Source of the DNA: Bacillota bacterium
GTDB taxonomy: Bacteria; Bacillota; Bacilli; Paenibacillales; Paenibacillaceae
Reading direction: 5' to 3'
Length of the DNA: 64,000 nt
NCBI GenBank assembly: GCA_023460795.1
Contig: JAEWPC010000090.1
Location: 62,001-126,000 of the forward strand
The position numbers and the translations under genes were made by a program. Below are positions 14,848 through 22,682 of this stretch, one piece after another. The notes beneath the pieces were generated by a model. That model saw nothing but the letters and a program-made list of their open reading frames with translations, was not told the origin of the DNA and searched no databases. The stretch's first letter is position 1, and each line of letters opens with the position of its first letter.

Positions 14848-15396
14848 TCAATTTGCAAAATTTCGCTTCCAACGCTCGCCTGCCGGGGTCACGGTCATCC
14901 GGATGCGGGAGACGACATCTTGATCCAGCTCCGGATCGGTCGGACGCAGCCGGTCGAGTTGTTTGTCCGTCCAATCGCTCTTCTGCGTCTCGATCGATGA
15001 CAGCAACGTGTGATCATCATTGTTTCCATTAAACACGCGAATAAGCAGTTGAGCCACATTGTTTTTGTCTTTGAACGCGAACGTAATGAGCGATTTCGCG
15101 TCGAGCCATAGATCGGCCGGAGCCGACGCCGCCATGTCCACGGCCAGGATGCCATGATCCCAGCGAACGCGCAGCAATCTTACGGTTGCCGATAAGCCGG
15201 CCATCTCGTCGATCAGATTATCGTCCCGAAGCATCTTCGCATGCACCGGCTCGAAGACGGCCGACGCCGCGCGGCTGCGCCGCATCTCTTCGTCCATCTC
15301 GCTTAGCCATCCCAGCCCGATGATCGCGGCTATCCCTAACATGAACAACACTCCATATCGACGAACATGTAGTATCGGCACTTCATCCACCCCCAT
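14848..15396 (-). CDS. Uncharacterised single-pass membrane protein
   Basis: A 182-residue protein with one N-terminal membrane segment (about residues 14-30, GVLFMLGIAAIIGLGWL) and a hydrophilic, probably extracytoplasmic rest. I recognise no domain. The ATG at 15396 has a poor ribosome site. A GTG at 15381 has GGGGGTGG at good spacing and would give MPILHVRRYG at the start, so the start is uncertain. It lies between mtrB and hepS on the same strand, downstream of the mtrB terminator. Confidence 0.7.
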   Translation of the reverse strand: MGVDEVPILHVRRYGVLFMLGIAAIIGLGWLSEMDEEMRRSRAASAVFEPVHAKMLRDDNLIDEMAGLSATVRLLRVRWDHGILAVDMAASAPADLWLDAKSLITFAFKDKNNVAQLLIRVFNGNNDDHTLLSSIETQKSDWTDKQLDRLRPTDPELDQDVVSRIRMTVTPAGERWKRNFAN

Positions 15397-15426
15397 TTTA
15401 GCGCAAGTCCCGTTACTCTATTGATA

Positions 15427-15455
15427 CAAAAAAAAGAACAGGCTATGCCTGCTCT
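15427..15455 (-). terminator. Terminator of mtrB
   Basis: Minus-strand AGAGCAGGC-ATA-GCCTGTTCT, a 9-bp stem with one G-U pair and a 3-nt loop, followed by eight T. It begins about 20 nt after the mtrB stop. Confidence 0.9.
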
Positions 15456-15472
15456 TTCGCTTGGGGCCGCGG

Positions 15473-15694
15473 TTACTCGCCAGCTTCGATAACTCCGTGC
15501 TTCGTCATGATCGTCGCGCGTCCCCGCACTTTCACGGCAGAAGTATGCTCGGTGAACTGGGCGATAATGACTTCGCCTTTGTCCAGCTTCTCGGTGTGGT
15601 GGAATTTCGTGTCTTGGCCGCGCGTTAAACCGATGACCTGCACGCCGTTATCCTTCGCCTTGACGACGAAATATTCTTGATCGCCTGAGTTCAT
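15473..15694 (-). CDS. mtrB: trp RNA-binding attenuation protein TRAP
   Basis: A 73-residue protein almost colinear with B. subtilis TRAP: FVVKAKDNGVQVIGLTRG, TKFHHTEKLDKGEVIIAQFT and EHTSAVKVRGRATI. TRAP forms an 11-subunit ring that binds tryptophan and then NAG repeats in leader RNA, promoting trp termination. A GTG at 15706 is in frame, but AAGGTGA lies 8 nt before the ATG at 15694, and that start aligns with the Bacillus protein. Its target site is visible upstream of trpE in this window. The neighbour hup is conserved; mtrA (folE) is not here. Confidence 0.96.
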   Translation of the reverse strand: MNSGDQEYFVVKAKDNGVQVIGLTRGQDTKFHHTEKLDKGEVIIAQFTEHTSAVKVRGRATIMTKHGVIEAGE

Positions 15695-15726
15695 AGGGAC
15701 TGTCACCTTCGATTCTCGTGATTAGA

Positions 15727-15773
15727 TTAAAAAACCATCCCTATCAACAAGGTGCCCTGTTAATCGGATGGTT
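15727..15773 (-). terminator. Terminator after tRNA-Pro
   Basis: Minus-strand AACCATCC ... GGATGGTT, an 8-bp outer stem with a partly paired 25-nt interior, followed by TTTTTT. It lies between the tRNA 3-prime end and mtrB, so mtrB may be expressed by read-through or from an unseen promoter. Confidence 0.75.
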
Positions 15774-15787
15774 CGCGCCTGTCTGTC

Positions 15788-15864
15788 TGGTCGGAACGGA
15801 GAGATTCGAACTCTCGACCTCACCCACCCCAAGGGTGCGCGCTACCGGGCTGCGCCACGTCCCG
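15788..15864 (-). tRNA. tRNA-Pro (anticodon GGG)
   Basis: A 77-nt cloverleaf on the minus strand. The acceptor CGGGACG pairs with CGTTCCG (one G-U). The anticodon arm CACCC-TTGGGGT-GGGTG has anticodon GGG. The T arm is GAGAG-TTCGAAT-CTCTC. A genomically encoded CCA follows the discriminator A. All invariant positions (TTCGAAT, U33, purine 37) are in place. Confidence 0.97.
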
Positions 15865-15881
15865 AACTTCGTATGTGTGAA

Positions 15882-15911
15882 ATTATAGCATAGGCCAAAA
15901 TAAGGGTGCAA
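15882..15911 (-). promoter_or_regulatory. sigma-A promoter of tRNA-Pro
   Basis: Minus-strand TTGCAC (plus 15906-15911), 18-nt spacer and perfect TATAAT (plus 15882-15887) with a TG extension (TGCTATAAT). Transcription would start about 10 nt before the mature tRNA end. Confidence 0.82.
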
Positions 15912-15942
15912 CAAATGTTACAATCGATTTGAGGTGATCGAC

Positions 15943-16587
15943 ATGAGAAGGCTCATAGGACGCACGGCCATCTGCTTCTTGATCGTATCCGTATTCGCCT
16001 GCGCGGCAGCCGACACCGGCAACGCCTTGACGCGTATGTATTTCGCCTCGCTTGAAGCCATGATCGCGAAGTCGGATTCGATCGTCGAGGTTGCGAAGAC
16101 GCGGGCCGTTGTCGTCGAGGAGCGTTATATTCCCGGGGAGTTGTTCGAAGTTGAAGTATTACGGGTAATTAAGGGCGATTCGGCCAAGCTGCATAGGAAA
16201 ATCAAAGTATTGGACCTGAACGGGGTTAACGATAAAGAAGAACATTTCGTTCTCATGCTCCAGCCTGAGATCGTCGAATACGGCGAAGACGTATATGGCA
16301 CGATCGGCATCGCGGAAGGAATCCTCGTCGTGGACGAGCAAGGGAAATTGCGTTACGGGGGATGGTCGGAACCGGAAAACGGAGACGAACATTTGCTTGC
16401 GAAAGCGTTCGACGGACTGCCGTTGGATAAAGCTATCGCTAAGTTCCTCTCTCCGGACCTGCGCGTATCGGCCGATAAGCCGATCCCGGCGGAGGTTGCA
16501 GCCCTAGCGTTGTTCGGATCGGTGACGATGATGCTGATCATCCGTTATCGATCCGATTCTGCCTTAACTTCTAAACGGAAGAAATAA
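15943..16587 (+). CDS. Uncharacterised exported membrane-anchored protein
   Basis: One of the few plus-strand genes here. The 214-residue product has an N-terminal signal-like segment (about residues 7-25, ending near ACAAADTG). A central beta-rich region of about 150 residues follows. A C-terminal hydrophobic segment (about 185-202, VAALALFGSVTMMLIIRY) precedes a basic tail, so it resembles a C-terminally anchored surface protein. I recognise no family. GAGGTGA lies 5 nt before the ATG; the GTG nine bases earlier overlaps that ribosome site and is not the start. It converges with hup on a shared hairpin. Confidence 0.75.
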   Translation: MRRLIGRTAICFLIVSVFACAAADTGNALTRMYFASLEAMIAKSDSIVEVAKTRAVVVEERYIPGELFEVEVLRVIKGDSAKLHRKIKVLDLNGVNDKEEHFVLMLQPEIVEYGEDVYGTIGIAEGILVVDEQGKLRYGGWSEPENGDEHLLAKAFDGLPLDKAIAKFLSPDLRVSADKPIPAEVAALALFGSVTMMLIIRYRSDSALTSKRKK

Positions 16588-16594
16588 GCCGCAA

Positions 16595-16639
16595 AAGGCC
16601 CTGCCTCCCGACGCGTAAGCATCGTAGAGGAAGGGCCTT
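16595..16639. terminator. Convergent hairpin terminator between the exported-protein gene and hup
   Basis: AAGGCCCT ... AGGGCCTT with an inner GCCTC/GAGG continuation. On the minus strand it is followed by TTGC with a short T run, on the plus strand by CCTGC, so it best serves hup and perhaps both genes. Confidence 0.65.
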
Positions 16640-16661
16640 CCTGCATCATCTGATGTTCGAT

Positions 16662-16934
16662 TTATTTAATGCCTTCTTTCAACGCTTTCCCTGGCTTGAA
16701 AGCAGGGATTTTCCCGGCTGGAATATCGATCTCCACGCCGGTCTGCGGGTTACGTCCTTTGCGGGCGGAACGCTCGCGCACTTCGAAGTTTCCGAAGCCC
16801 ACGAGCTGAACTTTGTCGCCAGACTGGAGCGCTTCGGAAATGACGTCGAATACGGCGTCGACGGCCGAGGTCGCATCCTTCTTGGACAGGTCGGCCAATT
16901 CGGCCACTTTGGCGATCAATTCGGTTTTGTTCAT
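16662..16934 (-). CDS. hup: DNA-binding protein HU
   Basis: A 90-residue histone-like protein (hbs in B. subtilis) that bends and compacts DNA as a dimer. MNKTELIAKVAELADLSKKD at the start and VQLVGFGNFEVRERSARKGR are textbook HU, as is the beta-arm segment NPQTGVEIDIPAGKIPAFKPGK. A GTG three codons upstream is in frame, but GGAGGTG is spaced correctly only for the ATG at 16934, which also gives the family length. hup next to mtrB and spoIVA follows the Bacillus order, apart from the ABC transporter inserted here. Confidence 0.98.
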   Translation of the reverse strand: MNKTELIAKVAELADLSKKDATSAVDAVFDVISEALQSGDKVQLVGFGNFEVRERSARKGRNPQTGVEIDIPAGKIPAFKPGKALKEGIK

Positions 16935-16992
16935 GTCATTCACCTCCCCGGACGGTATATGGCATGTTATCTGTTTAACCGATTACACGGAA

Positions 16993-17022
16993 ATTATACA
17001 CTCGGGGTCCGCGAAGTTTCAA
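16993..17022 (-). promoter_or_regulatory. sigma-A promoter of hup
   Basis: Minus-strand TTGAAA (plus 17017-17022), 18-nt spacer and perfect TATAAT (plus 16993-16998). The leader is about 50 nt long. Confidence 0.82.
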
Positions 17023-17049
17023 GCGTGGCGCGGTTTTGAGGGTTTCGCG

Positions 17050-18036
17050 CTAAGATTTTCTCCGATACAGGTGAATGAAGGTGACCGCAAGGGCCAGCAC
17101 GAGCACGGCGCCTTTGATAATATCGGTCGTGTAATACTGCACGTTCATCATCGTCATCCCGTTCACCATGACGCCCATCAGGACGGCGCCGACGAACGTG
17201 CCGATAATGTTCGGGCGCCCGGCCGCGAACACGGAATAGCCGACGAACACGGCGGCGACCGCCTCCATCAGCATCGGCGCGCCGGCGTCGATCTGGCCGG
17301 AGCCGATCCGCGCGGCGAACAGGATGCCCCCGATCGCGGCGAAGATGCCCGAAGCGATGTAAGCGTACGTCCGGACTCGCTTCACGCGAAGACCCGACAG
17401 CCTGGACGCTTCTTCGTTGCCGCCCGTCATGATCAATTGCCGTCCCCATCGCGTGTACTTGAAGAACAGATGCATGACGATAACGGCGATCAGCATCAGA
17501 ATGACCGGGAACGGAACGCCGAACAGCTTGCCTTGGCCGATCCACAGGAAATCCTGACGCATCGTGCCCGGTGCCGTCGTGCCGTCCGACAGCGGCATAT
17601 TGTTGTATATCGAATATCCTTTGGTATACGTCTTATGGATACCGTTCACGATGTACATGACCGCGAGCGTCGCCAGCAGATCCGGAATCCGGATTCTGAC
17701 GATGAGCAAGGCGTTCAGCAATCCGACGAGCGCGCCGACCAGGATCGGTACGATAAGAACGACGACGAGCGGCATCTCGTACCATACCATCATCGTCGCG
17801 GTGACGACGGTGGACAGCGATACCGTGGCGCCGACGGACAAGTCGAAGCCGTCGACCGTGAGCGCGATCGTTACGCCGATCGCGACGAACGTCACGATCG
17901 AGATCGAACGCAGAATGTCCGTCAGATTGCTATAAGTGAAGAAGTATTCGTTCTGGAGCGAGAAAAAAACGATGACGAGTCCGATGAAGGCGAGCGCCCC
18001 GTATTTGAACGAAAACTGCAGCAGCTGCTTTTTCAT
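17050..18036 (-). CDS. Sugar-type ABC transporter permease (RbsC family)
   Basis: A 328-residue membrane protein with about eight to ten hydrophobic segments and the BPD_transp_2 pattern: DGFDLSVGATVSLSTVV (about residue 55), LLNALLIVRIRIPDLLATLAV, and TGGNEEASRLSGLRVKRVR facing the ATPase. This family serves RbsABC-like importers of ribose, galactose, xylose or related solutes; the substrate is not evident. The frame is open 47 codons further, but the ATG at 18036 overlaps the ATPase stop (ATGA). It is the last gene of a binding protein-ATPase-permease operon. Confidence 0.93.
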   Translation of the reverse strand: MKKQLLQFSFKYGALAFIGLVIVFFSLQNEYFFTYSNLTDILRSISIVTFVAIGVTIALTVDGFDLSVGATVSLSTVVTATMMVWYEMPLVVVLIVPILVGALVGLLNALLIVRIRIPDLLATLAVMYIVNGIHKTYTKGYSIYNNMPLSDGTTAPGTMRQDFLWIGQGKLFGVPFPVILMLIAVIVMHLFFKYTRWGRQLIMTGGNEEASRLSGLRVKRVRTYAYIASGIFAAIGGILFAARIGSGQIDAGAPMLMEAVAAVFVGYSVFAAGRPNIIGTFVGAVLMGVMVNGMTMMNVQYYTTDIIKGAVLVLALAVTFIHLYRRKS

Positions 18037-19559
18037 GCGAGTTCCTCCTTGCCGGCGCTGGCGTAATAGAGCAAATCCTCGTGCGTCGCTTGCCCGCGGG
18101 CGAACGACTTCACGATCGTCCCGTCGCACATGACGAGTATGCGATCGGCGATGCCGAGCGCTTCGGCGAATTCGCACGTTAAATACAAGATCCCCTTGCC
18201 CTGCTGGGCGAGCGTGCCGATGATGCGGAAAATGTCGCGTTTGGCGCCGACGTCGACGCCTTTCGTCGGCTCATCGAACAGTACGACGTCCGTCTCCGTA
18301 CCGAGCCACTTGCCGATCGACACCTTCTGCTGGTTGCCCCCGCTAAGGAAGCCGGTGATCTGATCGGCGGAGGTCGTCTTGATGCCGAGCTCGCGAATTT
18401 GTTCGTTCGCAAAGCCCCGCTCCTGCTTGCCCTTCATCCAACCGAGCATGCTCATCGATTTCAATCCCGGCAGGCTAAGGTTATGCAAGACGGACGAGCC
18501 GACCAGAATGCCTTCCTTGCGGCGTTCTTCCGGCACGAGGGCGACGCCGGCTTGCACGGCATCCGCGGGCGAACGAACGTTGACGGAACGTCCGGCGACT
18601 TCGACCGATCCGTTCGAGAGCGGATCGGCGCCGAACAGCGCCCGGGACAATTCCGTTTTGCCCGCCCCGACGAGGCCGACGATCGCGACGATCTCTCCAC
18701 GCTTCACCTCGAGATCGACGCCTTTCACGCGATTGCCCGACGTAAGCCCGCGCACCGACAACACCGTCTCGCCGATTGTCGCGGGAAGCTTCGGAAACTC
18801 CTCCTCGAAGCTTCTGCCCAGCATCGCCCGGACGACGCCGGACGCGTCGAGCCCGGACGCCTGCTCAGTCAGCACACGGCTTCCGTCGCGCATCACCGTA
18901 ATGCGATCGCAGATTTCGAATACTTCCGGGAGCCGGTGCGTAATGAAGATGACGCCGATGCCGGCCGACTTCAAGCTTCTCATGATCGCGAACAGCGCGT
19001 TCGTCTCCTCAATGCTCAGAGGCGCCGTCGGCTCGTCCAAGATGACGAACTTCGCTTGCTCCGCGAGCAATCTCGCGATCAGCACCATCTGTTTCTCGGA
19101 CAACGTTAGATCGCGCACGAGCGTCTTCGGCTGCAGCTTCGATAACCCTAGCCGCTCAAGCAGCTGCTTGGCGTTCTCGTGCAGCTTCCCCCACTTGATC
19201 CAGGCGCCTCCCGCGGACGAAGCGATCCGATCGAGATAGATGTTCTCGGATATGCTGAGGTGCGGTACGAGCGACGTATCCACTTCCTGATAGACGCAAT
19301 GGATTCCGGCTGCCTTCGCGTCCGCAGGCGAGCGGAAGACGTAGGAAATCCCGCCGATCTCGACCGTGCCTTCGTCCGCCTCGTACGCGCCGGACAATAT
19401 TTTCATGAGCGTGCTCTTGCCGGCGCCGTTGGCGCCGAGCAACGCGTGGATTTCTCCGCCGCGAACCGCGAAATCGACGTTCGCGAGCGCCGGAACGCCG
19501 GCGAACGATTTCGAGATGCCTCGCATGTTCAATTCCGCCAAAGTACCCGAATGCGCCAC
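18033..19559 (-). CDS. Sugar-type ABC transporter ATPase with two nucleotide-binding domains (RbsA family)
   Basis: A 508-residue duplicated ATPase. Domain 1 has Walker A GANGAGKSTLMKIL (about 42), signature LTLSEKQM and Walker B KFVILDEPTAPLS. Domain 2 has the variant Walker A GLVGAGKTELSRALFG (about 292), signature LSGGNQQK and Walker B VVLFDEPTKGVDVGAK. Such ATPases pair with a single RbsC-type permease. It lies between the binding protein, after a hairpin-containing 100-bp gap, and the permease, with which it overlaps by 4 bp. Confidence 0.95.
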   Translation of the reverse strand: MAHSGTLAELNMRGISKSFAGVPALANVDFAVRGGEIHALLGANGAGKSTLMKILSGAYEADEGTVEIGGISYVFRSPADAKAAGIHCVYQEVDTSLVPHLSISENIYLDRIASSAGGAWIKWGKLHENAKQLLERLGLSKLQPKTLVRDLTLSEKQMVLIARLLAEQAKFVILDEPTAPLSIEETNALFAIMRSLKSAGIGVIFITHRLPEVFEICDRITVMRDGSRVLTEQASGLDASGVVRAMLGRSFEEEFPKLPATIGETVLSVRGLTSGNRVKGVDLEVKRGEIVAIVGLVGAGKTELSRALFGADPLSNGSVEVAGRSVNVRSPADAVQAGVALVPEERRKEGILVGSSVLHNLSLPGLKSMSMLGWMKGKQERGFANEQIRELGIKTTSADQITGFLSGGNQQKVSIGKWLGTETDVVLFDEPTKGVDVGAKRDIFRIIGTLAQQGKGILYLTCEFAEALGIADRILVMCDGTIVKSFARGQATHEDLLYYASAGKEELA

Positions 19560-19596
19560 GGCTTACCGCCTCCGTTTCTTCATTTCAATCGTACAG

Positions 19597-19633
19597 CAGG
19601 GCACGACGCTTATACATTCGCGCCGTGCCCCTG
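19597..19633 (-). other. Intercistronic hairpin between binding-protein and ATPase genes
   Basis: Minus-strand CAGGGGCACG and CGTGCCCTG pair around an 18-nt loop, with a one-base bulge and no U-run. Such hairpins after binding-protein genes often stabilise the upstream mRNA and lower expression of downstream genes; that function is inferred here. Confidence 0.6.
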
Positions 19634-19660
19634 TTTATCCTATATGAGTCGAGTCGATTG

Positions 19661-20797
19661 TTACTTCGCGCTTGCAGCCACATCGGCCTCAAGCTGCTTC
19701 AATGCGTCGGTGTTGCCCAGATCGCTGCTGCCCCAGCCTTCTACGAATTGGGAAAGCTCAGCCGTCGTGATGACTTTGTCCGTCGGCAGCATGTCGCGGT
19801 GCACGAATACCGGCTCAAGCTCGACGACCGAATCGGTCGCGTCGCCGTTCAGCTTCTGGTAGAGGTAACGAACTTGCACTTGGCCGATCGAAGCCGGATC
19901 TACGGCAGCGGAAGCAACCCAAGGGCTGGTCGGATCTTGAATCATTTTCAAATCTTCGTCGCTGAGGTCGATGCCGTATACTTTGATCTCGTCGCGGCCG
20001 GCTTGCTTGATCGCGTTAGCCGCGCCTTTGGCGAATTCGTCCCACGCCGCCCATACAGCCGTAATATCCCCTTTGTTCGGATATTTCTTCAGCACAGCTT
20101 CGAGTTGGCTTTGCGTGTCCAGCTGCGGATTGCTCGCGTTGCCGAACGCAGCGATTTCTTTAATGTCCGGATATTTGTCTTGGAACGCTTTGTAAGAGAT
20201 TTGACGGCTTTCCATCGGAGGGAAGCCCGCTACCCATACTTTAACGATGTTGCCTTTGCCGCCCGCTTCTTCGGCCAGCTTCTCAAGCGTGAACTCGGCG
20301 AGCTTCTGGTCGTTCTGTGCCAGGTTCGTAACGCCTTCTACGCCGCCCAGCGCGGAGTCGAACGCAACGACCGGAATGCCAGCCGCAAGCGCCTTCTGCA
20401 CGCCTGCCGTCAGAGCGGCCGGATCGCCGTGGTCGAGCAGGATTCCGTCGAACTTCTGGTTGACCGCGGAATCAAGGTTCGCCGTCATTTTGCTCAGATC
20501 GTTATCGGATCCGAGAACGGTCACTTCGCCGCCGAATTTCGCGATTTGTTTCTTTACGCCGTCCACGTATTGCGCGGAGAACGTACCGGTGTTGAGGCGC
20601 ATGATCAGCGCGACTTTCTTCCCGGCCAGCGGGTTGGTAGCCGGCTCGGCTGCAGCGGACGATGCTGCGGCGCTGGATGGCGCGGCTGCGGATTCGGAAG
20701 ATGCGGCGTTATCGTTGTTGTTGTTGTTGCCGCAACCCGCGAGCACCAACACAACCCCTAAAAGCAATGCAAAAGTGAAGTATAGCGATTTCTTCAT
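19661..20797 (-). CDS. Sugar ABC transporter substrate-binding lipoprotein
   Basis: A 378-residue extracellular binding protein of the Peripl_BP_4 (RbsB-like) class. The signal peptide ends in LAGC (lipid-modified cysteine about residue 22), followed by an Asn/Ser/Ala-rich linker. The two-lobed domain starts KVALIMRLNTGTFSAQYVDG; DGILLDHGDPAALT and GIPVVAFDSALGG are typical ligand-site segments. The substrate cannot be named from sequence alone. It is the first gene of the importer operon, with a strong promoter and a palindrome over the -10. Confidence 0.93.
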   Translation of the reverse strand: MKKSLYFTFALLLGVVLVLAGCGNNNNNDNAASSESAAAPSSAAASSAAAEPATNPLAGKKVALIMRLNTGTFSAQYVDGVKKQIAKFGGEVTVLGSDNDLSKMTANLDSAVNQKFDGILLDHGDPAALTAGVQKALAAGIPVVAFDSALGGVEGVTNLAQNDQKLAEFTLEKLAEEAGGKGNIVKVWVAGFPPMESRQISYKAFQDKYPDIKEIAAFGNASNPQLDTQSQLEAVLKKYPNKGDITAVWAAWDEFAKGAANAIKQAGRDEIKVYGIDLSDEDLKMIQDPTSPWVASAAVDPASIGQVQVRYLYQKLNGDATDSVVELEPVFVHRDMLPTDKVITTAELSQFVEGWGSSDLGNTDALKQLEADVAASAK

Positions 20798-20828
20798 GTT
20801 TCTCTCTGCCTCCCAGACTGTCTTGTTC

Positions 20829-20873
20829 TATTAAGATATTTCTTAATATAAATGGTTATTCCTACTATGTCAA
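20829..20873 (-). promoter_or_regulatory. sigma-A promoter and overlapping operator palindrome of the ABC importer operon
   Basis: Minus-strand TTGACA (plus 20868-20873), 17-nt spacer, TATATT (plus 20845-20850). A perfect inverted repeat TATTAAG-N6-CTTAATA (plus 20829-20848) overlaps the -10 and the expected start point, a standard repressor position. No regulator gene is adjacent. Confidence 0.8.
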
Positions 20874-20910
20874 TCGGATTTGAATAATTAAATGTCGAAA
20901 TTTGCGCAAC

Positions 20911-20946
20911 AAAACGCCGCTTCCCATTATATCAAGGAAAGCGGCG
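20911..20946 (-). terminator. Terminator of spoIVA
   Basis: Minus-strand CGCCGCTTTCC and GGGAAGCGGCG form an 11-bp stem with an internal mismatch, followed by TTTTG. It begins about 20 nt after the spoIVA stop. Confidence 0.85.
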
Positions 20947-20963
20947 CTTGACATCCCTATTCG

Positions 20964-22442
20964 TTACAAAATGATGGCGATGAGACCGCCCGAGCCTTCG
21001 TTAATGATGCGCCCGAGCGTTTCTTGCAATTTGTAGCGCGCGTTATCCGGCATCATGGCGATTTTGCCTTGTATGCCTTCCCTTACGATCGAATGCAGCG
21101 AGCGTCCGAAAATATCGGAATCCCAGATTCGAATCGGATCCTTCTCGAAATCTTGCATCAAGTAGCGCACGAGCTCCTCGCTCTGCTTCTCGGTTCCGAT
21201 GATCGGCGCGAACTCGGACTCGACGTCGACCCGAATCATATGGATCGACGGCGCGGTCGCCTTGAGCCTTACGCCGAAGCGGGAGCCTTGGCGGATGAGC
21301 TCGGGTTCGTCGAGCTGCATCTCGGCGAGAGACGGCGCGGCGATGCCGTAACCGGTCGTCTTGACCATCTCGAGCGCTTCCGCGAACCGGTCGTATTCTC
21401 GCTTCGCGTGCGAGAACTCCTGCATGAGCTGCAGCAGGTGGTCTTTGCCGCGAATTTCCGTGCCTACGACTTCGGTAAGGATTTTATCATACAATTCGTC
21501 CGGGGCGAACAGGTCGATCTCGGCGACGCCTTGACCGAGATTCATGCCGCTTAAGCCGGCGCGGGAGATGAATTCGTATTCGACGAACTGGGAGACGACG
21601 CGATCGACGTCGCGCAGGCGGCGAATATCTTTGACCGTCTCGCGGACCGAATTCTCGTAGCTCGAACGCAGCCAATGATTTTCGCTGAGCACCATGACCC
21701 AGCTTGGAAGATTGACGTTGACTTCGTGTACCGGGAACTCGTAGAGCACTTCGCGCAGAACGCCGTACACTTCTTCTTCGCCCATCGTGGCGGCGCTAAG
21801 CGCCAATACCGGAATATCGTATTTGATGGCCAGCTCGCTGCGAAGCGCCAGCGTCTCTTCGCTCTTCGGACGCGAGGAGTTGATGACGAGCACGAACGGC
21901 TTGCCGACTTCCTTCAACTCGCTGACGACTCGTTCCTCCGCGCTTATGTAAGCGCTGCGCGGAATTTCGGCGATCGATCCGTCCGTCGTCACGACGACGC
22001 CCAGCGTAGAGTGCTCCTGAATGACTTTGCGCGTACCGATCTCGGCTGCTTCCTGGAACGGAATCGGCTCCTCGAACCAAGGCGTCGTAATCATGCGCGG
22101 CCCGCCTTCGTCCTCGAACCCTTTGGCGCCTTCGACCGTATATCCAACGCAATCGACGAGACGAACGTTCACTTCGAGCCCTTCCGCCACTTTAAGCTGA
22201 ACGGCGTTGTTCGGCACGAACTTCGGCTCCGTCGTCATAATCGTACGCCCGGCGGCGCTTTGCGGCAGCTCGTCGATCGCGCGGACGCGGTCTGCCTCGA
22301 AAGCGATATTCGGCAACACGACGGTTTCCATGAACCGTTTAATGAAGGTCGATTTGCCCGTACGGACGGCACCCACGACCCCGAGGTAGATGTCGCCGCC
22401 GGTGCGCTCGGCGATATCTTTGAAAATGTCCACTTTTTCCAC
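20964..22442 (-). CDS. spoIVA: Stage IV sporulation protein A (spore coat morphogenetic ATPase)
   Basis: A 492-residue protein, the same length as B. subtilis SpoIVA and close to it throughout. Examples are EKVDIFKDIAERTGGDIYLG at the start, Walker A GAVRTGKST (about residue 24) and the C-terminal INEGSGGLIAIIL. It hydrolyses ATP to polymerise on the forespore surface and form the coat basement layer. The start is GTG with GGGAGGG upstream; the frame runs 46 codons further but begins before the sigma-E promoter. It is expressed in the mother cell. Confidence 0.98.
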   Translation of the reverse strand: MEKVDIFKDIAERTGGDIYLGVVGAVRTGKSTFIKRFMETVVLPNIAFEADRVRAIDELPQSAAGRTIMTTEPKFVPNNAVQLKVAEGLEVNVRLVDCVGYTVEGAKGFEDEGGPRMITTPWFEEPIPFQEAAEIGTRKVIQEHSTLGVVVTTDGSIAEIPRSAYISAEERVVSELKEVGKPFVLVINSSRPKSEETLALRSELAIKYDIPVLALSAATMGEEEVYGVLREVLYEFPVHEVNVNLPSWVMVLSENHWLRSSYENSVRETVKDIRRLRDVDRVVSQFVEYEFISRAGLSGMNLGQGVAEIDLFAPDELYDKILTEVVGTEIRGKDHLLQLMQEFSHAKREYDRFAEALEMVKTTGYGIAAPSLAEMQLDEPELIRQGSRFGVRLKATAPSIHMIRVDVESEFAPIIGTEKQSEELVRYLMQDFEKDPIRIWDSDIFGRSLHSIVREGIQGKIAMMPDNARYKLQETLGRIINEGSGGLIAIIL

Positions 22443-22526
22443 TGAGATTCCCTCCCATCGTAATCGCGAAACGTTTCGTGACCCGCCTTGCTGGGCGGAA
22501 CTCGTACACGAATTTGGACTGGTAAC

Positions 22527-22554
22527 ATTGTATGTGCGAACGCCCGGAATATGA
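22527..22554 (-). promoter_or_regulatory. sigma-E promoter of spoIVA
   Basis: Minus-strand TCATATT (plus 22548-22554), 13-nt spacer and CATACAAT (plus 22527-22534). Both halves match the sigma-E consensus known from B. subtilis, where spoIVA is a sigma-E gene. Confidence 0.88.
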
Positions 22555-22630
22555 CGAAGCCCGCACAAAATGTTCTCCATACCGACGTACGCCCGCCGGC
22601 GCTCCTATTGTTTCCCCCATGAGCATATGA

Positions 22631-22655
22631 AAAAAGAGAGAGACGTATGTCTCTC
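22631..22655 (-). terminator. Terminator of yphF
   Basis: Minus-strand GAGAGAC-ATAC-GTCTCTC, then TCTTTTTTC. It lies just after the yphF stop and before the spoIVA promoter. Confidence 0.82.
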
Positions 22656-22682
22656 CCTTCGGAAAAAATGTTACCTCGATCG

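Noticed and set aside
16944..17049. Terminator of the ABC permease gene
   Set aside because: A GCGCG/CGCGC pair is present after the stop, but the stem is weak and no T run follows.
22443..22580. 46-codon N-terminal extension of SpoIVA
   Set aside because: It includes the sigma-E promoter itself and has no match in the family; the GTG start reproduces the known protein length.
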